A DNA stretch of 6,550 nt from Chloroflexota bacterium (GCA_030831265.1 JAURLM010000060.1:1-6550); one strand, 5' to 3'; positions 1 through 6,142 are shown, numbered from the stretch's first letter. Numbers and translations are program-made. The notes: generated by a model not told the origin, from the letters alone.

Positions 1-1984
1 CAGGCTCCAGGCTTTCTTCCTTCTCCAGCTCCAACTCCTCCTGCACCGGCTCCTCGACCTCAGCTACCTTCGCACCCTTCTTCAGGTCCTCCGGCTTCTT
101 GTCCTTCTTGGAGTCGTGCCCGGACGTCAAAACCTCAACTTCACGGCTGCCAGAACGATAGACGGTGATGCCCTTGCAGGCAGTCTCCCACGCCAGCATG
201 TATGCATCCTTGACGTCGTCGACCGTCGCCTCGTTGGCGAAGTTGATGGTCTTGGAGATGGCCGCGTCCGTGCTCTCCTGGAACGCCGCCTGCATCTTCA
301 CGTGGTACGTCGGGTTGATGTCGGATGACACATGGAACAGCCGCTTCACTGCAGCCGGGACTTCCGAGCGTGCCTGCAACGAACCGCCGTCCGACAGGTA
401 CGCCATGAGGTCTTCCGAGTAAAACCCACCGTCTTTAGCAATGTGCTCAAGGTTCTTGTCGACGTAGTAAAGCGTCTGACCGCCAAGAATGTTGTGCTTG
501 CGGAATGCCAGCGAGAACAAAGGCTCTATACCAGAGGAAGCACCAGCGATCATCGAGATCGTGCCGGTAGGCGCAACGGTAAGGCGGCATGCATTTCGCA
601 TTGGCCTGTCGCCACGCTTCTCTTCCTCGCTGCCAATGAACGCTGGGTAAGCACCGCGCACCTCTGCCAGCGCGGCTGACTCGTCGTCAGACTGCTCCAT
701 GATGAAGCGCATCAGTTTACGACCCATCTCGACCCCTTCGTCGGAGTCGTATGGAATACCCATCTGAACCAGCATGTCCGCAAAGCCCATGACACCCAGC
801 CCAACCTTCCGGGTCTGGAGGTTCATCGCCTCAATCTCCGGGATGGCGTACTTGTTGGCGTCGATGGTGTTCTCGAGGAAGTGAATCGCAAGGCGAACCA
901 TGCGGCCCAGGCGGTCCCAGTCAAGATCTGGTTCGCCACCAGCGCCTTCCACAACGAACTTGCCAACGTCGATGGAGCCGAGGTTGCAGGACTCGTTCGG
1001 CAGCAGTGGCTGTTCACCGCACGGGTTGGTGGCGGTGATACGACCGAGATGCCGCACTGGGCTGTTCCGGTTGACGTGGTCGAGGAAGATCATCCCCGGC
1101 TCACCGTTGCGCCATGCGCCACGAACGATCTTGTCGAACACTTCGCGAGCGTCCAGTTCGCCAACCTTCTTGAGCGGCGACTTCGGGTCCGAAGGTGTCT
1201 CACGAAAGTACAGGTTGTAGTTCGTACCGTCCTTGACCGCCTGCATGAACTCGTCAGATGCACCAACCGAGATGTTGAAGTTGTGGATCTCGCCTTCGGT
1301 CTGCTTGGCGTCAATGAACTCAAGGATGTTCGGGTGGTGAACGTCCATGACAGCCATGTTTGCACCGTCACGCTTGCCACCCTGCGTTACCAGGCTGGAA
1401 ACCGAAGACAGGTGACGCAGCACGTTGATCGGGCCACAGGCAGTGCCGTGGGTAGTGGAAATGGTCGAACCGGAAGGCCGAATTGCTGACAGAGAGAATC
1501 CCGTACCACCGCCGAATTTCTGCACCATCGCAGCGTCATGCGCGGCCTTCATGATGCCTTCCATCGTGTCTTCCAGTGGCAGCACGAAACATGCGGAAAG
1601 TGTGCCCTGCCCCGTACCGGCGTTCATCAGCGTCGGCGAGTTTGGAACATACTCAAGCGCGGCCATCGCCTGATAGAACTCTTCTTCTAGTTGGGCGATG
1701 TCAGCCTTGCTGGAACCGTACTTCGCGTCAGGCGCGGCGAGATTCTTCGCGACACGACGGAACATGCCGTCTGGCGTCTCTGCCAGCTTTCCGTCCTTGT
1801 CCTTGACGAGATAACGATTCTCAAGGACAACCTTCGCGTTATCCGAAATCACCGCTGGCTTGAAATCTGGTGTTGCGTTGTAGAAAGACGCTTTTTTTGC
1901 TGCTGCCACGGTGTCCCCTTCTTTATTACCGCTGTGCTGTGAACCAATCCGAACATGACCGTTAGTGTTATTTGTCGTCGTCAT
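1..1984 (-). CDS. nrdJ: Adenosylcobalamin-dependent (class II) ribonucleoside reductase NrdJ, 3' end cut by window edge
   Basis: Reduces ribonucleotides to deoxyribonucleotides in the cytosol, using adenosylcobalamin to make a thiyl radical, so it works with or without oxygen. 661 codons are visible with no stop; the C-terminus lies beyond the left edge. Seen: VPNSPTLMNAG (113-123), C132 in SACFVLP, the glycine-rich KFGGGTGFS (156-164), TNPCGE (319-324) giving the N320/C322/E324 radical-site triad, C333 in ESCNLGS, the phosphate-binding APTGTIS (471-477), and CKGITVYRSGSR (603-614). By family, C132 and C333 form the redox pair. There is no N-terminal ATP-cone, so activity control must come from elsewhere. 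From about residue 614 a highly charged Lys/Glu linker begins, presumably leading to a Cys-bearing tail outside the window. Start: the ATG at 1984 directly follows an in-frame TAA. An in-frame GTG at 1909 (codon 26), preceded by GAAGGGGACACC, is a credible alternative. It lies 85 bp downstream of nrdR, probably co-transcribed. Confidence 0.95.
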   Translation of the reverse strand, partial: MTTTNNTNGHVRIGSQHSGNKEGDTVAAAKKASFYNATPDFKPAVISDNAKVVLENRYLVKDKDGKLAETPDGMFRRVAKNLAAPDAKYGSSKADIAQLEEEFYQAMAALEYVPNSPTLMNAGTGQGTLSACFVLPLEDTMEGIMKAAHDAAMVQKFGGGTGFSLSAIRPSGSTISTTHGTACGPINVLRHLSSVSSLVTQGGKRDGANMAVMDVHHPNILEFIDAKQTEGEIHNFNISVGASDEFMQAVKDGTNYNLYFRETPSDPKSPLKKVGELDAREVFDKIVRGAWRNGEPGMIFLDHVNRNSPVRHLGRITATNPCGEQPLLPNESCNLGSIDVGKFVVEGAGGEPDLDWDRLGRMVRLAIHFLENTIDANKYAIPEIEAMNLQTRKVGLGVMGFADMLVQMGIPYDSDEGVEMGRKLMRFIMEQSDDESAALAEVRGAYPAFIGSEEEKRGDRPMRNACRLTVAPTGTISMIAGASSGIEPLFSLAFRKHNILGGQTLYYVDKNLEHIAKDGGFYSEDLMAYLSDGGSLQARSEVPAAVKRLFHVSSDINPTYHVKMQAAFQESTDAAISKTINFANEATVDDVKDAYMLAWETACKGITVYRSGSREVEVLTSGHDSKKDKKPEDLKKGAKVAEVEEPVQEELELEKEESLEP

Positions 1985-2029
1985 TTACCGCTCTCTACGC
2001 ATATCCGGATGAACCTCCGGCAGCGCCAT
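1985..2029 (-). CDS. Possible 14-codon leader ORF immediately upstream of nrdJ
   Basis: The reading is MALPEVHPDMRRER followed by TAA, and the next codon is the nrdJ ATG in the same frame. Its ATG is preceded by AGGTGA five bases upstream, a better ribosome binding site than the GAGAG in front of the nrdJ ATG. It could couple nrdJ translation to an upstream initiation event, or be chance. No known peptide is recognised. The alternative reading is that it is a formerly in-frame N-terminal extension of NrdJ closed by a stop. Evidence is position and ribosome binding site only. Confidence 0.3.
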   Translation of the reverse strand: MALPEVHPDMRRER

Positions 2030-2069
2030 TACTGTCACCTGAAACCGACTCCGCCTCCCGGCGCAACCG

Positions 2070-2621
2070 CTACTTCCTCACCCTCGTTCGTCTAGTCTTT
2101 CGTCCCCTATCTGCCAGCCTCAGCACATCATCCGGTATCAGCGGAAGCTGGCTCCTGTCATCCTCCCCCTCTTCCTCACCCACCTGCAAGGACTCAATAG
2201 CCCTTGCAAACTCGTCCTCGTCCTGGAAGTCCCGGTACACGCTGGCGAACCTGATATATGCGACCCGGTCCAGCGCCCGCAGGCGTTCCATAGTCATCTC
2301 ACCGATGATCCGACTTTCGACCTCCGCCTTCGCCAGCTTGTGCAGCTCGTTTTCGATATCGGTAACCATCTTAGAAATGGCCCCAACCTCCAACGGCCTT
2401 TTGGCACAGGCTGTTCGCAGGCTCCCCTCCAGCTTGTCCCTTGAGAACGGCTCGTTCCTGCCGTCCCGCTTTGCGACCAGCAACGGCATCGAGTGCACGC
2501 GTTCGTAGGTGGTGAACCGAAGTTCGCACCGGACACACTCGCGGCGTCGGCGAATACCATCAGGCGACTCTCGCGAATCAATAACGCGTGAATCTTCGTG
2601 ACCGCAAAAAGGGCAGTTCAT
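2070..2621 (-). CDS. nrdR: Transcriptional repressor NrdR of ribonucleotide reductase genes
   Basis: A 183-residue cytosolic repressor that senses ATP/dATP and shuts off ribonucleotide reductase genes. Seen: an N-terminal zinc ribbon with C3, C6, C29 and C32 (MNCPFCGHED, then RRRRECVRCELRFTTYE), followed by an ATP-cone from about 46 to 136 containing VAKRDGRNEPFSRDKL and the family signature VAYIRFASVYRDF (120-132). Most family members end around residue 150. This one carries about 35 extra residues: an acidic stretch (GEEEGEDD) then a basic end (RGRKTRRTRVRK). The ATG at 2621 is fixed because the zinc ribbon begins at residue 2; a GGAGG lies 12 bases upstream, slightly far. nrdJ follows directly, which is the classical target context, and two NrdR-box-like sites lie upstream, implying autoregulation. 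Confidence 0.97.
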   Translation of the reverse strand: MNCPFCGHEDSRVIDSRESPDGIRRRRECVRCELRFTTYERVHSMPLLVAKRDGRNEPFSRDKLEGSLRTACAKRPLEVGAISKMVTDIENELHKLAKAEVESRIIGEMTMERLRALDRVAYIRFASVYRDFQDEDEFARAIESLQVGEEEGEDDRSQLPLIPDDVLRLADRGRKTRRTRVRK

Positions 2622-2637
2622 AACGCCCTGACGCCTC
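2619..2637 (-). promoter_or_regulatory. Ribosome binding site and start codon of nrdR
   Basis: On the minus strand GGAGG is followed by twelve bases and then the ATG. The spacing is longer than usual, but the start is fixed by the MNCPFC zinc ribbon beginning at residue 1. Confidence 0.45.
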
Positions 2638-2674
2638 CGTTACAGGGCCAGAAAGGGCCGCGGACACGACCCCC

Positions 2675-2701
2675 GTCCACCAAAACTCTCATTCGGTGGA
2701 C
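2675..2701 (-). other. Hairpin at the predicted 5' end of the nrdR-nrdJ mRNA
   Basis: GTCCACC at 2675-2681 pairs perfectly with GGTGGAC at 2695-2701 across a 13-nt loop. The predicted -10 hexamer ends at 2709, so transcription should begin near 2702, putting this stem at the extreme 5' end of the message. Such 5'-terminal stems can stabilise mRNA; the role here is inferred. No U-tract follows, so it is not a terminator. Confidence 0.4.
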
Positions 2702-2708
2702 ATGCCTG

Positions 2709-2738
2709 ACTATCCACTACCAGTGGTGCGGATGTCAA
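2709..2738 (-). promoter_or_regulatory. Predicted sigma-70 promoter for nrdR-nrdJ
   Basis: The minus strand reads TTGACA (2738-2733, a perfect -35), an 18-bp spacer, then GATAGT (2714-2709, four of six matches to TATAAT). The leader to the nrdR ATG would be about 80 nt. One NrdR-box-like site fills the spacer and the other lies just upstream of the -35, which fits repression by blocking RNA polymerase. Confidence 0.6.
2714..2729 (-). promoter_or_regulatory. NrdR box 2 (degenerate), between -35 and -10
   Basis: The plus strand reads CCACTACCAGTGGTGC. It keeps the outer half-site bases of the NrdR box (CACTA ... T.GTG) but has a degenerate AT-rich centre. It starts exactly 32 bp from the start of the better box at 2746, matching the roughly three-helical-turn spacing typical of paired NrdR boxes, and shares CCACTA....T.GTGC with it. 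It also contains a local palindrome, CCACTACCAGTGG without its centre. Confidence 0.6.
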
Positions 2739-2745
2739 GCCCACC

Positions 2746-2761
2746 CCACTAGATATTGTGC
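2746..2761 (-). promoter_or_regulatory. NrdR box 1, upstream of the -35
   Basis: The plus strand reads CCACTAGATATTGTGC. Against the known NrdR box pattern acaCwAtATaTwGtgt I count 13 of 16 matches, including every strongly conserved position (CwA, AT, TwG). It lies upstream of nrdR, whose product recognises this pattern, so direct autoregulation of the nrdR-nrdJ transcript is likely. Confidence 0.75.
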
Positions 2762-2785
2762 TAATCCAGTTTGTGTTAAGAGACG

Positions 2786-2791
2786 ATTATA
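2786..2791 (-). promoter_or_regulatory. Possible alternative -10 hexamer upstream of nrdR
   Basis: The minus strand carries a perfect TATAAT in GCGGTATAATCG. No convincing -35 is found 16-19 bp upstream (best reading around TCGGAT). If it is used, NrdR box 1 would fall within the early transcribed region, still compatible with repression. Confidence 0.3.
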
Positions 2792-2822
2792 CCGCTGTAG
2801 CCGGTGATATCCGACAGCGAAT

Positions 2823-2841
2823 GACAGTCGATGCTGCAACT
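2823..2841 (+). repeat. Degenerate direct copy of 3005-3023
   Basis: GACAGTCGATGCTGCAACT here and GACTGTCGATGCGGGAACT at 3005-3023 agree at 16 of 19 positions. The second copy directly adjoins the left arm of the large inverted repeat, so this looks like a decayed fragment of the same element. Confidence 0.45.
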
Positions 2842-2870
2842 TGGAGGCCGTGCGCTACCAGTTCAGGTCT

Positions 2871-2885
2871 GGCAGTTCCCGGCAT
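2871..2885 (-). repeat. Inverted copy of 3013-3026
   Basis: GGCAGTTCCCG at 2871-2881 is the exact reverse complement of CGGGAACTGCC at 3016-3026. The match continues through CAT after one inserted G. Together with the fragment at 2823-2841 it suggests a second, decayed palindromic copy beside the intact one. Confidence 0.45.
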
Positions 2886-2935
2886 GGTTGGGATAGTGTC
2901 AAAAAGCATGTTTTCCAGGTGATTCTTAACCCGCG

Positions 2936-2959
2936 AAAACGTGGCTTTTTCGACGTTTT
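2936..2959. other. Small hairpin in the intergenic region
   Basis: AAAACGT (2936-2942) and ACGTTTT (2953-2959) pair perfectly over a 10-nt loop. ACCC (2929-2932) and GGGT (2961-2964) can extend the stem past a small internal loop. Minus-strand transcripts leaving the transhydrogenase operon would pass through it, so it could help termination, but it is AT-rich and lacks a clear U-tail. Confidence 0.3.
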
Positions 2960-2975
2960 AGGGTGGACATCCAGC

Positions 2976-3140
2976 CTGTCATCCCGACCGGAGCGGAGGG
3001 ATCTGACTGTCGATGCGGGAACTGCCCACTCCATAGGCCAGGACCCTGGACCACTTGCAAACACCAGCGCAGCCCGCGTTGAGTGACTAGAAGTCCTGTA
3101 GTTAGAAAGTAAGATCCCTCCACTGCGGTCGGGATGACAG
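2976..3140. repeat. 29-bp inverted repeat pair, palindromic intergenic element
   Basis: The left arm (2976-3004) begins CTGTCATCCCGACCG and ends GGAGGGATCT. The right arm (3112-3140) is its reverse complement at 27 of 29 positions, and the spacer is 107 bp. The arms resemble the TCATCCCGA...GAGGGATCT palindromic sequences found dispersed between genes in several bacterial phyla (recalled, not searched). No transposase and no clear target duplication flank it. It could be a non-autonomous mobile element, and its transcript would fold into a long hairpin just downstream of the transhydrogenase operon, where it might end or protect that mRNA. Confidence 0.75.
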
Positions 3141-3180
3141 CGTCGCCGCGGTTCTCTGACCGTAACCATGCCCGTCCCCA

Positions 3181-4461
3181 CTACCAGAGCGTCATTGACT
3201 CCCTGAACAGGTACGCCAGCGATTCAGCATCGACTGGCCGCGGAGATATCTTCGTCACGCGGTGCTGCGGCAGCGTGCCCTTGACCAGCGCATCTATGTC
3301 ATCGATACCGTAGCCAATAGCTGAAAGTCCATTGGGCATCCCGGTAGCACGCATCAGGCCAATCACACGCTCCACAAGAATCTCTCCTGCATCAGCCGGG
3401 TCAGCCCCCGCCACGTCAGCACCAAGCGCCTGTGCCATTCTCAAGTGCCGAGCAGGATCAGCCTGCGCCGTCCACCGGAACACAGCCGGGGCGTTCAGCA
3501 CCACCGACATCCCGTGCGGCACGAACGGTTCATCCTGCGGGTAACCGTCCGGGCAAAATTCCTTCACCCTGCCCGAAACCGGGTATGACATGCCGTGGCA
3601 CAGGTGAACACCGGCGTTACCAAAGCCAACACCAGCGAACGTGGCGGCGAGCAGCATCTGCGTTCGAGCTTCATCGTCAGACGGGTCAGTAACTGCACGA
3701 ACCATGCTCTGCGCAACCATCTCTACGGCTCGAAGTGACCAGACATCGCTGATCGGGTTGGAGCCCTGGTATGACGGGCGCATACCGGGTGATTTCGCCG
3801 CATCTCGTTGATCGAACGGCAATGCGGTGTAGCTTTCCAAACCGTGACATAGAACATCGAAACCGCTACATGCAGCGACCATTGGTGGCAGCGTGCGCGT
3901 GTTGTCGGGGTCGACAATACCAACTACCGGCCGAAGCGCACGGTGGGCGATTCCGGTCTTCGCTCCCATCTCGACAAGGTCAAAAATAGCGACACCCGTC
4001 GTCTCGCTGCCTGTTCCGGCAGTGGTCGGCACCGCAATGAGCGGCTTCAGTGATCCCGGAACAGGCTCTCCCCTGCCAATGGGCGCGTTGACGTATGCAA
4101 GAAGGTCTGCGGGGTACGTTGCATACAGATTCGCCGCTTTTGCGGTATCGATGCTTGAGCCACCGCCGACTGCGACGTAACCGTCAAAGTTCCCTTCCTG
4201 TGCGAACTTGATGGCCTCGGCAAACGACGCATCTGTAGGTTCAGTATGTGAGCGGTCGAAAACAACGGCTTCGATACCAGCCTCTTTGAGCGACGCCACA
4301 ACGGTGGCAACCGGTTCCAGTTTCGCCAACTGCGGATCAGTCACGACCATCACACGAGTGCAGCCGAAACGTGCAGCCTCATAACCCGTTTCGCGCGTCA
4401 TTCCAGGGCCAAACTTGATGGACGAGGCGTCCATCGTGAAGCCGGTCTCATGCATCGTCAC
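3181..4461 (-). CDS. Iron-type alcohol dehydrogenase, hydroxyacid-oxoacid transhydrogenase (ADHFE1-like)
   Basis: A 426-residue enzyme of the iron-containing alcohol dehydrogenase family. It most resembles hydroxyacid-oxoacid transhydrogenase, which oxidises 4-hydroxybutyrate to succinate semialdehyde while reducing 2-oxoglutarate to 2-hydroxyglutarate, using tightly bound NAD. Seen: GGGSSID (99-105) for dinucleotide binding; TTAGTGSE (146-153); metal ligands inferred as D202 and H206 in GFDVLCHGLESYT, H289 in HLCHGMSYP and H316 in PHGMSV; and the subfamily marks YQGSNPISDVW (231-241), GFGNAGVHLCHG (279-290), KGTLPQHRVTK (394-404). The length is full for the subfamily without a mitochondrial leader. 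The start is GTG at 4461, five bases after GAGGAG; the ATG two codons later sits too far from it. It is the last gene of a three-gene operon, 20 nt after the methyltransferase-like gene. A plain NAD-dependent dehydrogenase on another hydroxyacid cannot be excluded. Confidence 0.9.
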   Translation of the reverse strand: MTMHETGFTMDASSIKFGPGMTRETGYEAARFGCTRVMVVTDPQLAKLEPVATVVASLKEAGIEAVVFDRSHTEPTDASFAEAIKFAQEGNFDGYVAVGGGSSIDTAKAANLYATYPADLLAYVNAPIGRGEPVPGSLKPLIAVPTTAGTGSETTGVAIFDLVEMGAKTGIAHRALRPVVGIVDPDNTRTLPPMVAACSGFDVLCHGLESYTALPFDQRDAAKSPGMRPSYQGSNPISDVWSLRAVEMVAQSMVRAVTDPSDDEARTQMLLAATFAGVGFGNAGVHLCHGMSYPVSGRVKEFCPDGYPQDEPFVPHGMSVVLNAPAVFRWTAQADPARHLRMAQALGADVAGADPADAGEILVERVIGLMRATGMPNGLSAIGYGIDDIDALVKGTLPQHRVTKISPRPVDAESLAYLFRESMTLW

Positions 4462-4481
4462 GTTTGCTCCTCGAATGTCGC

Positions 4482-5192
4482 CTATTCCGGGTCTTCCACC
4501 GCACCTGCCAGCAAAGTGCGGTACATATCAACCTGTGCGGCAAGGTCCAGCGTGTAGTCTGGAACCTCGAACGGCAAGTCACCTTCCCACCGCACACCAA
4601 ACTCGTGGTCCCGCCCAGCCAACTCAGGCCGCAGCCAGGGGAGCATTCTTGGGCCATACTGGTCTTCCGCGTCTTCGGGGGCCGGTCGTGCGTGATTGAA
4701 ATACTCCACACACGCAAACTTCGGTACAGCACGCAGGAGATTCGCCCCGCCCTGCTCGACCACGGTGAATATCCACGAATGGTGTGACTGTCCCAGCCAG
4801 TATTCCGAAACGCCGTTGGCAAACTCGGTATGTCGATTCGGCAGTCCCAGGAAACCGGATCGCGCAATTTGCGGCATCCAGCGGAGTGCGGTCATGGGGT
4901 AGCGAATATCCTCCAGCACGTGCGAGATGATGGCAAAGTCATACATCCCATCCCGCTGCACGTTCCTCCACACGACCTCATCGTTGATGTCGCCAATGTA
5001 CAGCCTTTTGCCTGTGGCAAAAGGGAAGACATCAACGTAGGCATCGGTAACCTCGTCCGCCCACGGGTTATGCCTGCCGCCAATATCTATCACACGGTAA
5101 TTGGGATCAGCGCGCTTGCGAGCTTTCAGTTCATCAACGAGTGCAGAACGGACGTCAGCGCGATTTACGATCGTCGCAGAAGTGATTGTCAA
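4482..5192 (-). CDS. Class I SAM-dependent methyltransferase-like protein, substrate unknown
   Basis: A 236-residue soluble protein with the order of motifs expected of a Rossmann-fold methyltransferase: VIDIGG (34-39) as a degenerate motif I, an acidic residue D54 at the end of the next strand, GDIND (67-71), YDFAIISHVLEDI (84-96) resembling the motif IV SHVLEH, then a strand with GFLGLPNRHTEF (113-124). Motif I reads DIGGRHNP where DxGxGxNP is usual, so cofactor binding is not certain. The second half (GQSHHSWIF at 134-142 and the acidic tail) is not recognised. The only available start is TTG at 5192: TGA stands in frame two codons upstream, the next GTG is at codon 34, and GAGGGTG lies suitably before the TTG. 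Gaps of 23 and 20 nt to its neighbours imply co-transcription and translational coupling. It may act on a metabolite of the neighbouring enzymes, but nothing in the sequence identifies the substrate. Confidence 0.7.
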   Translation of the reverse strand: MTITSATIVNRADVRSALVDELKARKRADPNYRVIDIGGRHNPWADEVTDAYVDVFPFATGKRLYIGDINDEVVWRNVQRDGMYDFAIISHVLEDIRYPMTALRWMPQIARSGFLGLPNRHTEFANGVSEYWLGQSHHSWIFTVVEQGGANLLRAVPKFACVEYFNHARPAPEDAEDQYGPRMLPWLRPELAGRDHEFGVRWEGDLPFEVPDYTLDLAAQVDMYRTLLAGAVEDPE

Positions 5193-5215
5193 CGTTCACC
5201 CTCAACTTTCCCGTG

Positions 5216-6142
5216 CTAGACGAGGTACTTCTTGTTCACCTTGCAGACGTAGCTGTAAGACGGGTTGACGAACTGCGTTACCCTCGCCTCAAGACACTGC
5301 GACAGGAACATGTACGCCTCGCCCTGCGTCATGCCATAGTCGGTCTCCAGCCAGAGGATCATCTCGGAAAGGGCAATGCGGAATGCGTCCTCCGCAGGTT
5401 TGCCCTGCCCTGTGGTCATGATGTGAGTTTCGTTCTCAATGCGCGGCCATGTCATCTCCGCCGGCTTCGGTCCCAGCTCAACCATCAGCTTGACCACGCC
5501 GCCGGTCTCAATGCCACCACCGCCGCAGATCTCTCCATCACCCTGTCGAGCATGCATGTCGCCAACGTGGAGCATCGCGCCGGGGACATTCACGGCGATG
5601 GACACCTTCGCGCCGTTTGTCACTTCCTGGATATCAAAGTTGCCGCCCCATTCGCCGGCCCATCCGTTGTGCCGAGCCTCATCGCGCGCCGGTGCGACAC
5701 CAATAACGCCCATCATCGGCTCAACGGGGAACGAGAGCCGGTCATTCCAGATGATTTTGCCATCCTTGATGCGGACGATCCGGAACTGCTCGCCAATATT
5801 TGACGGCCCAAGGTAACCCGGCATAGCGCCCGTGCTGCCGCGGTACCACGTCCAGCCGACAGGGTTGGTCTTTATCTCGCCAACATGCACCGTGACAACC
5901 TGGCCGGGTTCGGCACCGTCAACGATTATCGCCCCGCTGGCTGCGTTGCCGCGGTCTTTCGGCTGGCTGTCTGACCGGTACTGGTTGTACAACTCCCGGA
6001 TATCTTCCGGCACGCGAACCGTGTCCGGGCCGCGATTCATCTGCGTTTCGACCTCGAACCACTCACCCGGTTTTACCGTCATAGTCGGAGGGTTTGCACT
6101 GGAATGCGTGTAGTAGAGGATGTCTTTGCTGGCGCGCTGCAT
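5216..6142 (-). CDS. Acetamidase/formamidase family amidohydrolase
   Basis: A cytosolic hydrolase of the FmdA/AmdA family, which releases ammonia from formamide, acetamide or related small amides. From the preferred start it has 308 residues, normal for the family. Seen, numbered from the upstream ATG at 6184: FPVEPMMGVIGVAP (152-165), GGNFDIQ (180-186), and the hallmark LHVGDMHARQGDGEICGGGG (205-224), likely catalytic/metal-binding with D209, H211, D216 and E218. The C-terminus, rich in aromatics (EAYMFLSQCLEARVTQFVNPSYSYVCKV), is also typical. Start choice: the ATG at 6142 fits family length and leaves room for a leader. The upstream ATG at 6184 adds 14 residues (MLQRFAQQSHRGRT) and has no ribosome binding site; neither site is strong. 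It is the first gene of the operon with the methyltransferase-like and transhydrogenase genes. The exact amide is not decided; a decarboxylating or lactam substrate is also possible. Confidence 0.9.
   Translation of the reverse strand: MQRASKDILYYTHSSANPPTMTVKPGEWFEVETQMNRGPDTVRVPEDIRELYNQYRSDSQPKDRGNAASGAIIVDGAEPGQVVTVHVGEIKTNPVGWTWYRGSTGAMPGYLGPSNIGEQFRIVRIKDGKIIWNDRLSFPVEPMMGVIGVAPARDEARHNGWAGEWGGNFDIQEVTNGAKVSIAVNVPGAMLHVGDMHARQGDGEICGGGGIETGGVVKLMVELGPKPAEMTWPRIENETHIMTTGQGKPAEDAFRIALSEMILWLETDYGMTQGEAYMFLSQCLEARVTQFVNPSYSYVCKVNKKYLV

Larger units (their letters stand above)
2762..3180. other. Intergenic region without a credible gene, repeat-rich
   Basis: About 420 bp lie between the nrdR operator and the end of the transhydrogenase gene. 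Open frames here have repeat-derived, low-plausibility translations and no ribosome binding site. The contents I can support are the 29-bp inverted repeat at 2976-3140, related short repeat fragments at 2823-2841 and 2871-2885, and a small hairpin at 2936-2959. Confidence 0.7.

Noticed and set aside
881..1489. 202-codon plus-strand open frame
   Set aside because: It lies wholly opposite nrdJ, whose conserved motifs are unambiguous in the minus frame. It has no recognisable domain.
1972..2508. 178-codon plus-strand serine-rich open frame
   Set aside because: It is antisense to nrdR, and its Ser-rich composition is a by-product of the Arg/Glu-rich coding strand.
2598..2807. 69-codon plus-strand open frame over the nrdR promoter
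   Set aside because: It covers the operator and leader region, has no ribosome binding site and no plausible protein features.
2622..2900. Cobalamin riboswitch controlling the B12-dependent nrdR-nrdJ unit
   Set aside because: I looked for a B12-box-like conserved core on the minus strand upstream of nrdR and found none. The predicted leader of about 80 nt is also too short.
2855..3181. 108-codon minus-strand open frame across the intergenic repeat
   Set aside because: Its translation is dictated by the inverted repeat arms (CHPDRSGG and LRSGRDDR), it has no ribosome binding site, and it overlaps the end of the transhydrogenase gene's downstream region. It is a typical spurious ORF over a palindromic repeat.
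5186..5803. 205-codon plus-strand open frame
   Set aside because: It is antisense to the acetamidase family gene; high GC at third positions keeps the opposite frame open.
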